64,000 nt of DNA. Source: Venturia oleaginea (Eukaryota; Ascomycota; Dothideomycetes; Venturiales; Venturiaceae). Position numbers and translations under genes: made by a program. The stretch lies in the NCBI GenBank assembly GCA_013176395.1, contig JABMLP010000019.1:124001-188000 (forward strand). The letters are read 5' to 3'. Below the pieces are notes generated by a model, which was not told the DNA's origin, made no database searches, and saw only the letters and a program-made list of their open reading frames with translations. The first letter of the stretch is position 1. Each line of letters starts with the position of its first letter. Shown one piece after another: positions 1 through 10,031 of this stretch.

Positions 1-166
1 GACTTCGGCAACTTCGGATCCGACAGCTCAGCACTTTTCTGTTGCTACACCAAACATCACTCCAATCCACAATCATCTACACCTGTTCATTTTGACTACG
101 AGTCATTGATTGGCTATCATCATTACGAGGCGACCTCTCAAACTCTACTCCAATCTCCATCACACA

Positions 167-1717
167 ATGGACGCATCCACGCTCCTCGAGGAGCATCAAG
201 CTGGCGTTCGGCGCATTCAGACCCAAGTCACCAAATTTTACAACGAGAAGAAACATTTTCGAGTTTATCATGGATCGACTTCATCAACCAGGCCTATGTC
301 CTTCACTCGAGACGCCATCGTTGATACCAGCGACATGCACCGCATATTTCCTGTCGACACGAAGACAATGACTGTCAAGGCAGAGCCCAATGTGCCTATG
401 GACGTACTCGCCGCCCACTGCATCGCTGCCGGTTACGTTCCAAAGATAGTCATGGAGTTCAAGGGAATCACTTGTGGAGGTGGATTTGCCGGCATGAGTG
501 GTGAAAGCTCAATGTATCGCTATGGACTGTTCCAAAACACTTGCTGCGAGATCGAAATTGTGCTGGGTGATGGCACCGTTGAAATCGCGAATCGAGAACG
601 CAACCCGGATCTACTTCGAGAGGCTGGTGGCAGCCTGGGTACATTTGGAATCATTACTCTCGTTACCATTGAACTTCTCCACGCGAAATCTCATGTTCAG
701 CTTGAGATTCTACCAGTCAGCGAGCCATTGGACGTCCCTGATATCATGGAGACGGCTTGCTCGGACGAAACTATCGAGTACATCGATGGTATATACTTCA
801 ACAGGTCTTCGGCAGTCGTTATGTTCGGCAAAATGATCAATCAATCCGAAAAGGATACTCGCGCGCCTCTCTTGACCACCAAACAAGTACACTGGTTTGC
901 CGACACGATCGAAGCTCATCTCAAGAAGAACAACAACAAGATCTCCACGGTCACCAACTCAGAGACCAAGGCTCAGGCCAAACCCACAAAGGAAAATCTC
1001 CGAGGCGCAGCATCTGAAGTCCCTCCAGTGCTTCTCACTCTGACTGATTACCTGTTCCGCTACGATCATGGCGCTTTCTGGGGTGGAAAATTAGCGTTCA
1101 AACATTTCCATGTTCCTCAAAATCGCATCACCAGAGCTATCGCAGATCCTTTCCTGGACTCCCGAACCTGTTATCAAGCCTTGCACAAATCCGGCCTTGC
1201 GGACGAGTACGTTGTCCAAGATTTCGGCATACCAGTGGGCACAGTCAAAGAATTTATCAAATACGTCGCCACCGAAATGCCAGAATGCCAGATCTTCCTC
1301 TGTCCGCTCAAGCCTGCCAAAGAAATCGAAATCGACCTCCGATTCAACGAGGCTGTCGCAAATGTTCGGGACCAACGTATCTTCGGCGTAGGAGTCTACG
1401 GCCGTGGGCCGCGCAACCACGACCAGTTCGTTGAGTTGAACCGCAAGCTTGAACTGAGGTCGTCAGAGTTGCTAGGAAGTAAGCTGTTGTATGCTAGGAC
1501 TTACTTCTCGGAAGAAGAGTTCTGGACTGTGTACAAGAAGGACTACTATGACGAGATTAGGAAGAAGTACCGGGCTGAGACTTTGCCGAACGTGTACGAT
1601 AAGTTGAAGGCGGACATGAACTATTGGCGACCCAAGAGAGCTGTGAGGGGGATATTGGAGACGATGTGGGATGTGAAGGTTGCGAAGAAGGGACATTATT
1701 TGTTGAAGAAGAAGTAG
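167..1717 (+). CDS. FAD-linked oxidoreductase, Delta(24)-sterol reductase (DHCR24)-like
   Basis: Single-exon gene of 516 residues. The N-terminal half reads as a PCMH-type FAD-binding domain: a GITCGGGFAGMSGESS stretch (about residues 105-120) resembles the flavin pyrophosphate-binding segment of DHCR24/DIMINUTO-like proteins, followed by YRYGLFQNTC and GGSLGTFGIITLVTIEL. Members of this family reduce sterol side-chain double bonds or act as FAD-linked oxidases; the real substrate cannot be told from sequence. The open frame extends upstream to position 110, but only through a TTG codon; the first in-frame ATG, in the favourable context CACACAATGG, is at 167. No transmembrane segment is obvious at the N-terminus, unlike animal DHCR24. 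The C-terminus is Lys-rich. No intron is needed. Confidence 0.85.
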   Translation: MDASTLLEEHQAGVRRIQTQVTKFYNEKKHFRVYHGSTSSTRPMSFTRDAIVDTSDMHRIFPVDTKTMTVKAEPNVPMDVLAAHCIAAGYVPKIVMEFKGITCGGGFAGMSGESSMYRYGLFQNTCCEIEIVLGDGTVEIANRERNPDLLREAGGSLGTFGIITLVTIELLHAKSHVQLEILPVSEPLDVPDIMETACSDETIEYIDGIYFNRSSAVVMFGKMINQSEKDTRAPLLTTKQVHWFADTIEAHLKKNNNKISTVTNSETKAQAKPTKENLRGAASEVPPVLLTLTDYLFRYDHGAFWGGKLAFKHFHVPQNRITRAIADPFLDSRTCYQALHKSGLADEYVVQDFGIPVGTVKEFIKYVATEMPECQIFLCPLKPAKEIEIDLRFNEAVANVRDQRIFGVGVYGRGPRNHDQFVELNRKLELRSSELLGSKLLYARTYFSEEEFWTVYKKDYYDEIRKKYRAETLPNVYDKLKADMNYWRPKRAVRGILETMWDVKVAKKGHYLLKKK

Positions 1718-2277
1718 ATGGTAGGGAGAAACTCTTGGAGATAGTGGGTTTTAGCTTGGTGCACGGTGTCGGGGCTGAGATTCGATTCATTACCAACACC
1801 AATAATTAATACTTGTTCTCGAGCTTCATGTGGGTCTTCATGAATATGAATACCAAGGCTGATAGTCAAGAACGCCGTGACTGACAGATGAATTCTTAAG
1901 GCTTTTGCCTAGAATCATGTGCAATCTATATCAAACGTAACAGATCGTACCGTATCTTTGAAATGGAAGGCGGTGGAAAGATGCCGTCCAAAAACCATTG
2001 TGGTATGCCACACCCACAAGACTGGAGAGGAATAGATGTGCTGGACAAGATGCCGGAACCACTTTGGAGCTGGGATCATGCGGTCATCGCCACGGATGTT
2101 GAACACGTTTGAGGCCCGAAGTGCCTTGAAGCTTGAGCAGCGTTAAGGAATGCAAAGTCATAAATGATTTGAGCTACGTGACCGGACAGCCTCTGCAGCA
2201 GACATTCACCCATCACGCTAAAGCGGAGCGGCCAACAACCAAGCGCAAAAGCAGACACGCGAAAATGCGATTCATCC
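1718..2277. other. Intergenic, no gene seen
   Basis: Holds the 3' region of the sterol-reductase-like gene and the 3' side of the convergent small gene at 2278-2624. Only short open frames that overlap neighbouring genes in other frames are present. Confidence 0.6.
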
Positions 2278-2624
2278 CTATGGCTTGGTATATGTCGATC
2301 CTCCATTTCCGTTATTGTAGTAAGTGGAGCCGTCGGGGTTTGAGTAGTAATAGCTTCCATTGCTGTTGGCAGTTAGTGAATGTAATGGCATCTTGGGAGA
2401 GTATAGTTTACGTGTTGGAGTAATGGTAGGAATTTCCGTTGGACGCGCTGGAACCGTAGTCGCGGGAGCAATAATGATTGCCTATTATGGATCAACCTCA
2501 TGCCTGGATAAAAGTCACAGTGAAGTATACCTTGCGAGTTTGTGCCACTGCTGGTGGTGGTATATCCTCCGCTTGATCCAGAAGAGCCCGAGGTAGAGCC
2601 AGAGCTTGACGTGTTCTTGGACAT
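2278..2624 (-). CDS. Small Ser/Gly/Tyr/Asn-rich conserved fungal protein, 3 exons
   Basis: Join complement(2278..2362, 2412..2481, 2531..2624), giving 82 residues. Exon 1 encodes MSKNTSSSGSTSGSSGSSGG and ends at CAAG|GTATAC. Intron 1 (2482-2530, 49 nt) ends at AATAG. Exon 2 ends at AACAC|GTAAAC, and intron 2 (2363-2411, 49 nt) has branch CTAAC and acceptor CAACAG. All phases join without frameshift. The C-terminal half is a run of NG/SY motifs (SYHYSNTNGSYYYSNPDGS) that repeats the idea 'YY.SN.DGS'. Each exon alone is too short to stand out, but the three together give a continuous low-complexity protein. No enzymatic domain is visible. I remember similar tiny NGSYYYSN proteins in filamentous ascomycetes, without a known function. 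Confidence 0.75.
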
Positions 2625-3157
2625 GTTTGATGATAGGTAGAATTCTTGAGGAGCTGAAATGAGGTGGTCGAGGGGATTGAGATGAGAACTGTAGACAGAG
2701 ACGTCATCCTTTATAAGCATCAGATCGTCCAGTGCGTGTCCAATAACCAAGAGCATGGTCAGACCTTGCACACGCGTTTTATATATCGCCTGATCACCTG
2801 TTATCGTGCCGCGGCTCTGTTTCGGCTAGCAATCCGCGGCCAGTTGATCACGGCTTTATAGACGCGCCAGTGTGTACTGTCACGAGAGGAGCCTCAAAGC
2901 TGTTTTCAGGTTCCACCATCGGGCATCCAGTGCATCTTCCAAAGCTGGACTGTCTGCGAATCTCAGTATCGATTCTGGGTGCTGATGAGTTGACAATCTA
3001 GAAATCTATAATTTCTAATGATAGACGATATACTCCGTATTTCAATGGGTCTGAGGAGGAAAGACTGTCCGATGGCTGAGTAATACGAGTCCCCTCCTGC
3101 CGCGCACGGGTTCACAATAGTCTCCGTACGGAGTAGTTGATCTCACAGTTTTGTTTC
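2625..3157. other. Intergenic, left flank of the 1.6-kb retroelement
   Basis: Promoter side of the small Ser/Gly/Tyr gene. AT-rich, with short inverted motifs such as CTCCGTACGGAG near 3122. No gene is supported. Confidence 0.5.
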
Positions 3158-3172
3158 CAATGGACAAAATCG

Positions 3173-4771
3173 GAAAACAGCACACACAGCGAGAACTCAA
3201 TTTTTGGAATTTACAGAAGTATCATCTAAAGATCATCAAAACACCTCTGCCAGTGGCCGCTCCGGCCTCTAGAGGCCATCGCGCGTCCCTCAGCGTCGAT
3301 GAGATACCTCTAGAGTCGCCGTCGCGGCCACGGCAGAGCAAGCAGACGAATACATGAGCAAGCTACACGAACGATGCGTCCACCAAAGACAACAGCAACC
3401 ATCTAGTCACTATCTCCCGGCTAGTCCATCACCCCAGATGACACTGCAACGCTCCGAGTCGACGAGTCACTGCTAGAACGGCAATACCTTCAACACATCT
3501 CAAACACCAGACGCCCGGTGCGCAACAATCGGCACCACACACCACTGCAACGACTAGACAATCTCTCCCAACGTCTTGGGAAACCGTCCTGCTACAAGCT
3601 GTTGCCCAGAGCCTTGAGCCTCTCCCCAAACTGTTGCGTCCCAGTTATGGCATTGGCAAGAGTAGGTGCGCGACACAGTAAGTAGTAAGGACGCATAGAA
3701 GGAGCCTATTGGCGGCAAATCCCCTCCCTGTAAGCTAGCAGACGTAGCCTTGAGCCTCTCCCCAGACTGTTGCGTCCCAGTTATGGCAGTGGCAAGAGTA
3801 GGTGCGCGATATAGCAAGCAGGGAGAGCGACTAGCAGCAGATAGGCCCCGACTATAAGACGACAGGTCTACAACACAATCGGTGCGACACGATACGGCAG
3901 CTGCTAGAGAACCTCATCTACTATCGTCTCCGCAAACCGTCCTGCTGCAAGCTGATGTCCAGAGCCTTGAGCCTCTCCCCAAACTGTTGCGTCCCAGTTA
4001 TGGCATTGGCAAGAGTAGGTGCGCAACACAGTAAGCAGTAAGGACGTATAGAAGGAGCTTATTGGCGGCAAATCCCCTCCCTACAAGCCAGCAGACGTAG
4101 CCTTGAGCCTCTCCCCAGACTGTTGCGTCCCAGTTATGGCAGTGGCAAGAGTAGGAGCGCGATATAGCAAGTAGGAAGAGCGACTAGCAGCAGGTAGCCT
4201 CCGACTATAAGACGGCAGGTCTATAGCACGATCGGCGCCATACAATACGGCAGCTACCAGACAGCCTCGTCCACGGGCATACCCGGAGTATCACACCCAA
4301 GCAGCGAAATCACGACTACGATGGTTACTATTGTCTCCAGCATCACACAACCAAATACACCGCCGCATAGGAATCTGGTGCAAGGCAACTTTCACAAGCA
4401 GAAACATACTTAGGGAACCCATTGGCCTTGAGGGATAAGGCGAAACAGATAGACAAAGCTGAGCATTAGAGGGAGACTGTAGGTAAAAGGTTAGCGAAAC
4501 ACGAGGCATTGCCTCTTGAGTCTACATAGCACAGATATACTAGCAGAATAACCAGTATCTACAAGAGCCAGCGGGCATTTGGAGATACTGGTTAAGGGAA
4601 AAGAGGGAGGACGGAGGGGACAGCTGGTCTTGTTTCAGTGAACGGGGCGAAGTGGGGCGCGGTGGATTATATAATCTATCACGTGTCGGCTGTCTGATGA
4701 AGTCCTCCTAACCGGACATAGCTGCCTGATTAAGCGGCTGCAACCGAGTAGGATAAAATCAATCAATCAAT
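3173..4771 (+). mobile_element. 1.6-kb non-autonomous LINE-dependent element, copy 1
   Basis: The insertion is bounded by a perfect 15-bp target-site duplication, CAATGGACAAAATCG, at 3158-3172 and 4772-4786. Its last base or two are ambiguous because of the tail. The 3' end is a (AATC)n tail, as in the Tad1-type LINE at 15.4 kb. The last roughly 230 bp can be aligned by eye with the 3' end of that LINE. The first bases (ACAGCGAGAACT, 3187-3198) match the LINE 5' end. The interior carries about four imperfect copies of a ~55-bp unit containing GTCCCAGTTATGGCA (near 3635, 3775, 3990, 4125). No open frame longer than about 90 codons exists, so the element cannot move itself. A near-identical copy lies inverted at 27416-29021. 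Conserved short frames inside both copies, such as the 72-codon one at 4291-4509, run antisense and are not taken as genes. Confidence 0.85.
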
Positions 4772-4786
4772 CAATGGACAAAATCG

Positions 4787-5578
4787 CGCATTCTCCTCCA
4801 CAAATAATCGTATGATGATGACCACGTACGCCCATAGGCTCATATAGCACTTCGCCTTCTTGGCTTCCCTTTGACTTCGATTGCTAAAGATCAAGCTTGG
4901 AGTAACGAAAGGTACGCAGCCACTGCCTCACAACTACTACGTCATACTTAACCCCGGGACGAGGCTGATCTATGGCTCATTTTTACCACTACAAAGTAAT
5001 ATACTTTGTGCATCAACGTGCACACTATTCAAGTTTTCTGTCTGAGTGGGTGAGTACGGAGCAAGGAGTTGATCTACGCCAAGGTGACGCATTGATGGCT
5101 AAGGATCTGATAGGGCCGTTCCGGAAGGGTAAGAATAGATGCTATCGTATGATCATCATACAATAGTATCTATTCTTTGGGTTTTAAAGACTGATACTAC
5201 AGCTGTAGATCTGGACATACATGGGCACAAGGATTCTGCCATCCGTGCTGCATTAACGTTTAAAACCCATCATACGATAGTAGATCTCCGGGTTTCGGCT
5301 AGGCTTTGCTGTGGGGCAGAGCTCTTAGAATTAGCCAGCCAGTCCTTGAAGAATGTGCACATTGATGTACAAAGCACAATACACCTCTGCAGAGTACTTC
5401 GTATAGACATTGACCTGGATGCTGACGGACAAACGAGATGGCCTAGTCAACGATCTTCATATGGCACTCTCGGCTGTACGTCTCTTGGGAAGGATGTATG
5501 AACAAATAGTCCCCAATGCCTTTCACGTCTTCCTGTGCAATCATCCACTCGATTTGCACGGACTCGACTGCCTCCACT
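4787..5578. other. Intergenic with a long palindrome
   Basis: No gene is supported. Between 5131 and 5287 there is a compact set of inverted repeats, listed separately. The remainder forms the upstream region of the small secreted protein gene. Confidence 0.5.
5131..5287. repeat. Composite palindrome, MITE-like relic
   Basis: Positions 5131-5153 and 5155-5177 form a 23-bp inverted repeat around a single C, with only two mismatches, both transitions. Next comes GGGTTTTAAA at 5179-5188, whose inverse TTTAAAACCC lies at 5259-5268. That is followed at once by ATCATACGATAGTAGATCT, a third copy of the palindrome arm. The arrangement looks like the termini of a small foldback or MITE element with one end duplicated. 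Confidence 0.6.
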
Positions 5579-5903
5579 ATGCGTTATCTTCCCTCCATTT
5601 TCATGAGCTTTGCTTTGCTCGCCGCTCATAGTACGATCGCAACGAACGTTCCCGAAGGAACAGCTGCAGAGCTTTTCAAAAGAGAATTAGCGATAACACC
5701 CGAAAGATTAAAGTACTGCCAGAAGACCTACGGGGTGTACAAAGAGTACATAGGGCCGTGTGGACAAACCAGTATGTCGTTCTTAGTCCCACATCAGCAT
5801 TCAAAGGCAAGGCTAATAGTGGACGATAGAGTGTGGGGCGAAGCAGGTCGACTGTAAGAAGAAAAACAATCAATCCTGTGTCGGGTATCCGGGTATATTA
5901 TGA
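5579..5903 (+). CDS. Small secreted cysteine-rich protein (effector-like candidate)
   Basis: Join(5579..5771, 5830..5903), 88 residues. It begins MRYLPSIFMSFALLAAHS, a typical signal peptide with likely cleavage after about residue 21. A dibasic Lys-Arg at residues 34-35 could be a Kex2-type site, leaving a mature peptide of about 53 residues. The intron has donor GTATGT, branch GCTAAT and acceptor GATAG (58 nt). Splicing brings in three more cysteines, giving five (C47, C61, C66, C73, C81) and a basic KKK tract. Without splicing the frame loses them and ends differently, which supports the intron. The cysteine count is odd, so one may be free or dimerise. It lies about 0.8 kb from a recent retroelement insertion. 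No family is recognised; calling it an effector is inference from size, signal and cysteines only. Confidence 0.55.
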
Positions 5904-6865
5904 ACAAGAAGAAGTAGGAGAAACAATGGAGAACTAATACGTTTAGCCCAAGGATGTCCATATGAAGGATGTACTTGCACGTACTCCTAGCGGCATCGAG
6001 CTTTCAGTGTGGCTATTAACGCGGGCGACTGGCCACCTCGATTTTGGCCCTTCTTTCGCAATGTTACCAACCAAAAACGTCGAAACAAGAAGGAGTAACA
6101 TGGATATTTACGCTATTTAATCTATATTATTTCTGGAGTTTGTTTCGCTCGATGTGATGCTAAGAATTCGATTTTGATGGCGATTTTGTGGTGACCAATT
6201 GACGGCGTTAATAGCCACCCATCCTAATAAAACGAGGTACCATGCCAAAGTATGTCAAGTGACGTTTGAGTTGAACGCGAGAATATCACTTACCGGGTAC
6301 ACTCAAAAACGAGGCCGCTCAACTTTTGGAGATGGACGGGAATTGAGTTGCCAAACCCACCATATTTACCAGGTTGAGTGGTCGCAGACATTGAAATATG
6401 CAGAAGCCTCAGCCTGTTTTACTCAGCGCTTGTATGTGCGCCACGTTGGCGACGCGTCTCAAAGGTACCAAATGCATACATTCACACGACATACGTGAAT
6501 GCGATTTTGCTACAAGAAGGCAATGCTGACTGACATAGCCACGAGAGTTGAGAAGCGGGATTCCCTAAGAGGAAATTTTGTCAGAGGAGAGATTCGAAAG
6601 GTTCACCCGCTTCCCGAACGCCTTTCCCCTTTGAGCACAAGGTCCGCGGTACGAGTACGAGTCCGATTCCGAGCCAAGTTATTTCCACAATCTCTACCTT
6701 ACCTTGCTCCATACTGCATGCTTTGCTGACAACAGCAGTTCTCATGCTGCCGCAACCTGAGATGACAAAAGGACCTGTCTCTGCTGTCATCATGGCCCAG
6801 ACACTTGCTCTTTCCTTCCTCCAGAACGAACTTCGACTCCTACACCTCTCTTTTCAATTACCACC
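5904..6865. other. Intergenic, nothing recognisable
   Basis: Nearly 1 kb between the small secreted protein and the RTA1-like gene. Only short frames without conserved character are present. Confidence 0.5.
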
Positions 6866-7830
6866 ATGATGCTCGAACCTAGAGCGGCTGGGTTTTCCTA
6901 CTACAAGTATGATCCGTCTACCGCTGCCGCCATCGCCTTCGTCGTCCTCTTCCTCCTTACGACCCTGTTACACCTTTACCAGATGTCCAGAACGCGCGCA
7001 TGGTTCTTGGTACCTTTCGTGCTAGGTGGCCTATGTAAGTGGCCTTTGGATGTTCGAGAATAGGGTACTGACTGGATGTTGCAGTCGAAGTGATTGGTTA
7101 CGTTGGTAGAGCAGTATCGGCAGCTCAGACCGGTGAAAGGACCTTGGTTCCATACATTATTCAAACCGTGCTCACTTTGGTCGCGCCTGCCCTCTTTGCC
7201 GCATCGATATACATGGAGTTGGGGCGAATTGTGGAAACTGTGGAAGGGGACACCAATCTGTTCATCCGAAGGAGATTCTTGACAGCCATATTCGTTTGTG
7301 GCGACGTGCTCTCTTTCCTCCTACAAAGCGCCGGTAGGTTTTGGCATACATCTAGAAGTGCTCCTGGACATTCGCTAACAGACGAACCAGGTGGTGGATT
7401 AATGGCATCGAAGACATTTTCCACCCAAAAGCTAGGCACCACCGTCATCGAAATCGGCCTCGGAGTACAAATCGGATTCTTCGCCGTCTTCGTCCTTGCC
7501 GCGACTATTTTCCATTGGCGAATGCGCAAGACTCCGACTTCTCGCTCCCTCGAGATTGGCTGGCAGAGGCATATGATGGCTCTCTACTCGACCAGTTTGT
7601 TCATTCTGATCCGGTCCATCTTCCGTCTGATTGAGTTCTCCAGTGGCTTTGACGGGCCGCTGCTCCAGCACGAGGTTTACCTCTATGTATTCGACGCCGT
7701 CTTGATGCTGCTTGTCATGCTCATCATGAACTGGATACATCCTAGCGAGATCAAGAGTTGGTTGAAGGGTGGTAAAGCTGCGCAAGGCTTTAGGATGAAC
7801 ACTCCAATCGGCACCGCCACTGCTGTATAA
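6866..7830 (+). CDS. RTA1-like (lipid-translocating exporter family) membrane protein
   Basis: Join(6866..7034, 7085..7333, 7391..7830), 285 residues. Start ATG in CACCATGATG. The protein has seven likely membrane spans, beginning IAFVVLFLLTTLLHLYQ, and family-like motifs: FEVIGYVGRA, FVCGDVLSFLLQSAGGGLMA and the IFRLIEF segment near TM5-6. RTA1/RTM1/RSB1 proteins are seven-span plasma-membrane proteins of fungi linked to resistance to lipophilic compounds and phospholipid or sphingoid base movement; the substrate is unknown here. Intron 1 is GTAAGT...TGCAG. Intron 2 is GTAGGT...CTAACAGACGAACCAG; the later CCAG is preferred because it joins QSA to GGGLMA exactly as in the family, and the earlier CAG is too close to the branch site. 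Length is typical (280-350 residues). Confidence 0.85.
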
Positions 7831-8481
7831 TGGCTCATTACAAGAGCGGGGGTCTTGGGTTGGGCGTTTCAAGAGTTGGTGGTGGTGGGTTTGGACGATT
7901 TCAGGACAAAGAAAGGATAGCGCACATGTGAAAAGATAATTAGGCGTTTACCAGGCTAAGGCATCATAGACGTAATGAGTAAACTATTTTCTCACAAGAC
8001 ATCCAGTTCGTGGTAAGCAGTAGCGCTTGCTGGTTGGTGAGAGGAATACCCAAAGGATGAGAAGTGAGTGGTAGAGGAGTGAGTGATACGTAGAGAAGTC
8101 ACAACCAAATACGGACGGGAGCTGGGTTCTGAACACTCTGGAGGCACGTAACCTGGACTGGACCCTGTGTGCCTGTAAAACCGAATAATCATCTTGTAAC
8201 CCCGCAAGCGCTACGCGAGAACGAGCAATGCGCAACGGGAGTACGGGACGACCTTTGGAAAAGATAATTTGAAGGAGGATTTTCCCTGGTTGACATGGTG
8301 GATATGAGATGGAACATAAAACTGGTATTATATGGCCACCGTGTTGATAGGCCAATTAGGGCTGTCGTGCAAGGATATGGCTCTACTCTCTTTATTTGGC
8401 AAAGGTATATAATATATCATAACCGTCAACGACAAGGCGTCATTTAAAACATCTCCAACAATCACAGCAACACCAAGCACC
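7831..8481. other. Intergenic, P450 promoter region
   Basis: Contains the 3' flank of the RTA1-like gene and the promoter of the P450 gene. No convincing gene is present. Confidence 0.5.
8406..8412 (+). promoter_or_regulatory. TATA-box-like site of the P450 gene
   Basis: TATATAA lies 70 bp upstream of the P450 start codon, followed by a C/A-rich leader (CAACAATCACAGCAACACC) typical of fungal 5' UTRs. Confidence 0.4.
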
Positions 8482-9923
8482 ATGACCGCGATAGTCGAGC
8501 ATCCCTTCGGCGAGTCCTGGAACATCAACGAAAGTGATGCCGTTACGAGCAACGATCCAGAGAAGATCTATAAAGAGTGGGATTACCTCCGCACCAAATG
8601 CCCAGTTGCCAAAGTGGATAGGCATTGCCCGGATGGATATTGGTTGATGACCCGCTATGAAGACATCAAAAACTGTGCTACGGACTCGGAGACCTTTATT
8701 TCTCGGGTGCATGCTGTGGTTCCTAGTGGTGAGTTTGGTTGAAGCATGGGGTATGAAGAAAGAAAGAGAGATGGAGGACTGATATGGCGTGGTAGATCCG
8801 AGAGGTATTCGGCGTCCACCCTTGACTTTTGATGGGGCGAGTCATACTCCTTATAAGAGGGCACTTGAAAGGACACTCAATGCTCGTCGGCTCAAGCGTC
8901 TGGAGGCTGTACTCGAGGAGTGTGCGATGAACGAGTTGCAGAAGCTCATCTCGAGCGGGGAAGGAAATATCTGTACCGAATTTGGGGCCATGTACAGCGC
9001 ATGGGTAGAATGCCATTGGCTAAACTTGGAGAAAGATATCGCACCCGGGCTGGCAACCAATGCCAAGTTGTGGGTTGCGGCTTGGAGAGTACAGTGTTGG
9101 GAAGACGTGAAGAAATATTCCGACGGGTTTTACGATATTGCTAGGGACTTGCTGGCGGAGAGGAGGAAGAATCCAAAAGATCCTGAAGAGGTAGGTGTTT
9201 GTGTCAGTAGCGAGATGATCACTTACCCTTTTTAGGATCCCGCCTCGTCTTTGTTGCTCGAGCGTGATGCTCAGGGCGAACCTCTTGAAGAATTCCACCT
9301 AGTCGGTTGTCTCAGACAGAGTTTAGTGGTCGCCATGATTGCGCCTGTGAGTGATTGCAGCTAAGTTGACCTTAAATCAGCTATGCTAATCTCGACAGAA
9401 TATCTTCATCGGGATGTCAGCGAAGCATTTGGCAGACGACAAAGAGCTGCAGAAGAAATTGAGAGAAAACCCGGAGCTTATTCCGGCTGCTACAGAGGAG
9501 TTCTTCCGGTTGTATACACCGTATAGATCATTTGCTCGCTCGGCTTCCCATTCCGTCGAAATCTCTAGACAAATGGTGCATCCTGGCGAGCCGCTGGCAA
9601 TGACCTACGCGTGAGTGTTTTTGTGCAACGATGTGTAACTACGACTAATGCTCAATAGCTCTGCCAATCGAGATCCTGAACAGTTTGATCATCCGGGCGA
9701 GTTCATTCTAAATCGCGAAAACATAAATTCGCATCTTGGATTTGGTCGAGGGAAACATCGGTGTGCTGGAATGCCACTTGCTCGCTTGGCAATGCAAATC
9801 TTTATCAAGGTTCTTTTGAGAGACACCGAGGACTTCGAAGTGTCTGGACCCTTGGATTTCGCTCGTATGCCTGAACTTGGAATCATCAGCTGCCCGATGA
9901 CCTTTGTGGCCAAGAAAGAGTAG
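8482..9923 (+). CDS. Soluble-type (bacterial-like) cytochrome P450
   Basis: Join(8482..8728, 8796..9190, 9236..9346, 9399..9610, 9659..9923), 409 residues; every junction keeps phase. There is no N-terminal membrane anchor, and the size matches bacterial-type P450s rather than the ~500-residue ER enzymes. The heme loop is intact (FGRGKHRCAG, about residues 344-353, Cys ligand present) and the K-helix ExxR is present (EFFR). The I-helix segment reads LVVAMIAPNIFIG, where P450s normally have A/G-G-x-(D/E)-T; the acid-alcohol pair is replaced, which suggests unusual oxygen chemistry or a non-standard reaction. Substrate and electron donor cannot be inferred. The gene converges with the minus-strand gene ending at 10032, leaving 108 bp between stops. 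Confidence 0.85.
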
Positions 9924-10031
9924 TGTATAACGGAGTGGACGTCAGTTGCTCGTAATGAAAACGAATGGTGCATGGAAGATATTCTTTTGCATTGTCTAGA
10001 TATTGCAAGCGAGCGTGATGCAGTCTGTAGC

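Noticed and set aside
4291..4509. 72-codon frame identical in both 1.6-kb elements (also 27684-27902)
   Set aside because: It is conserved only because the two copies are nearly identical, and it runs antisense to the element's 3' tail. No start context or family character.
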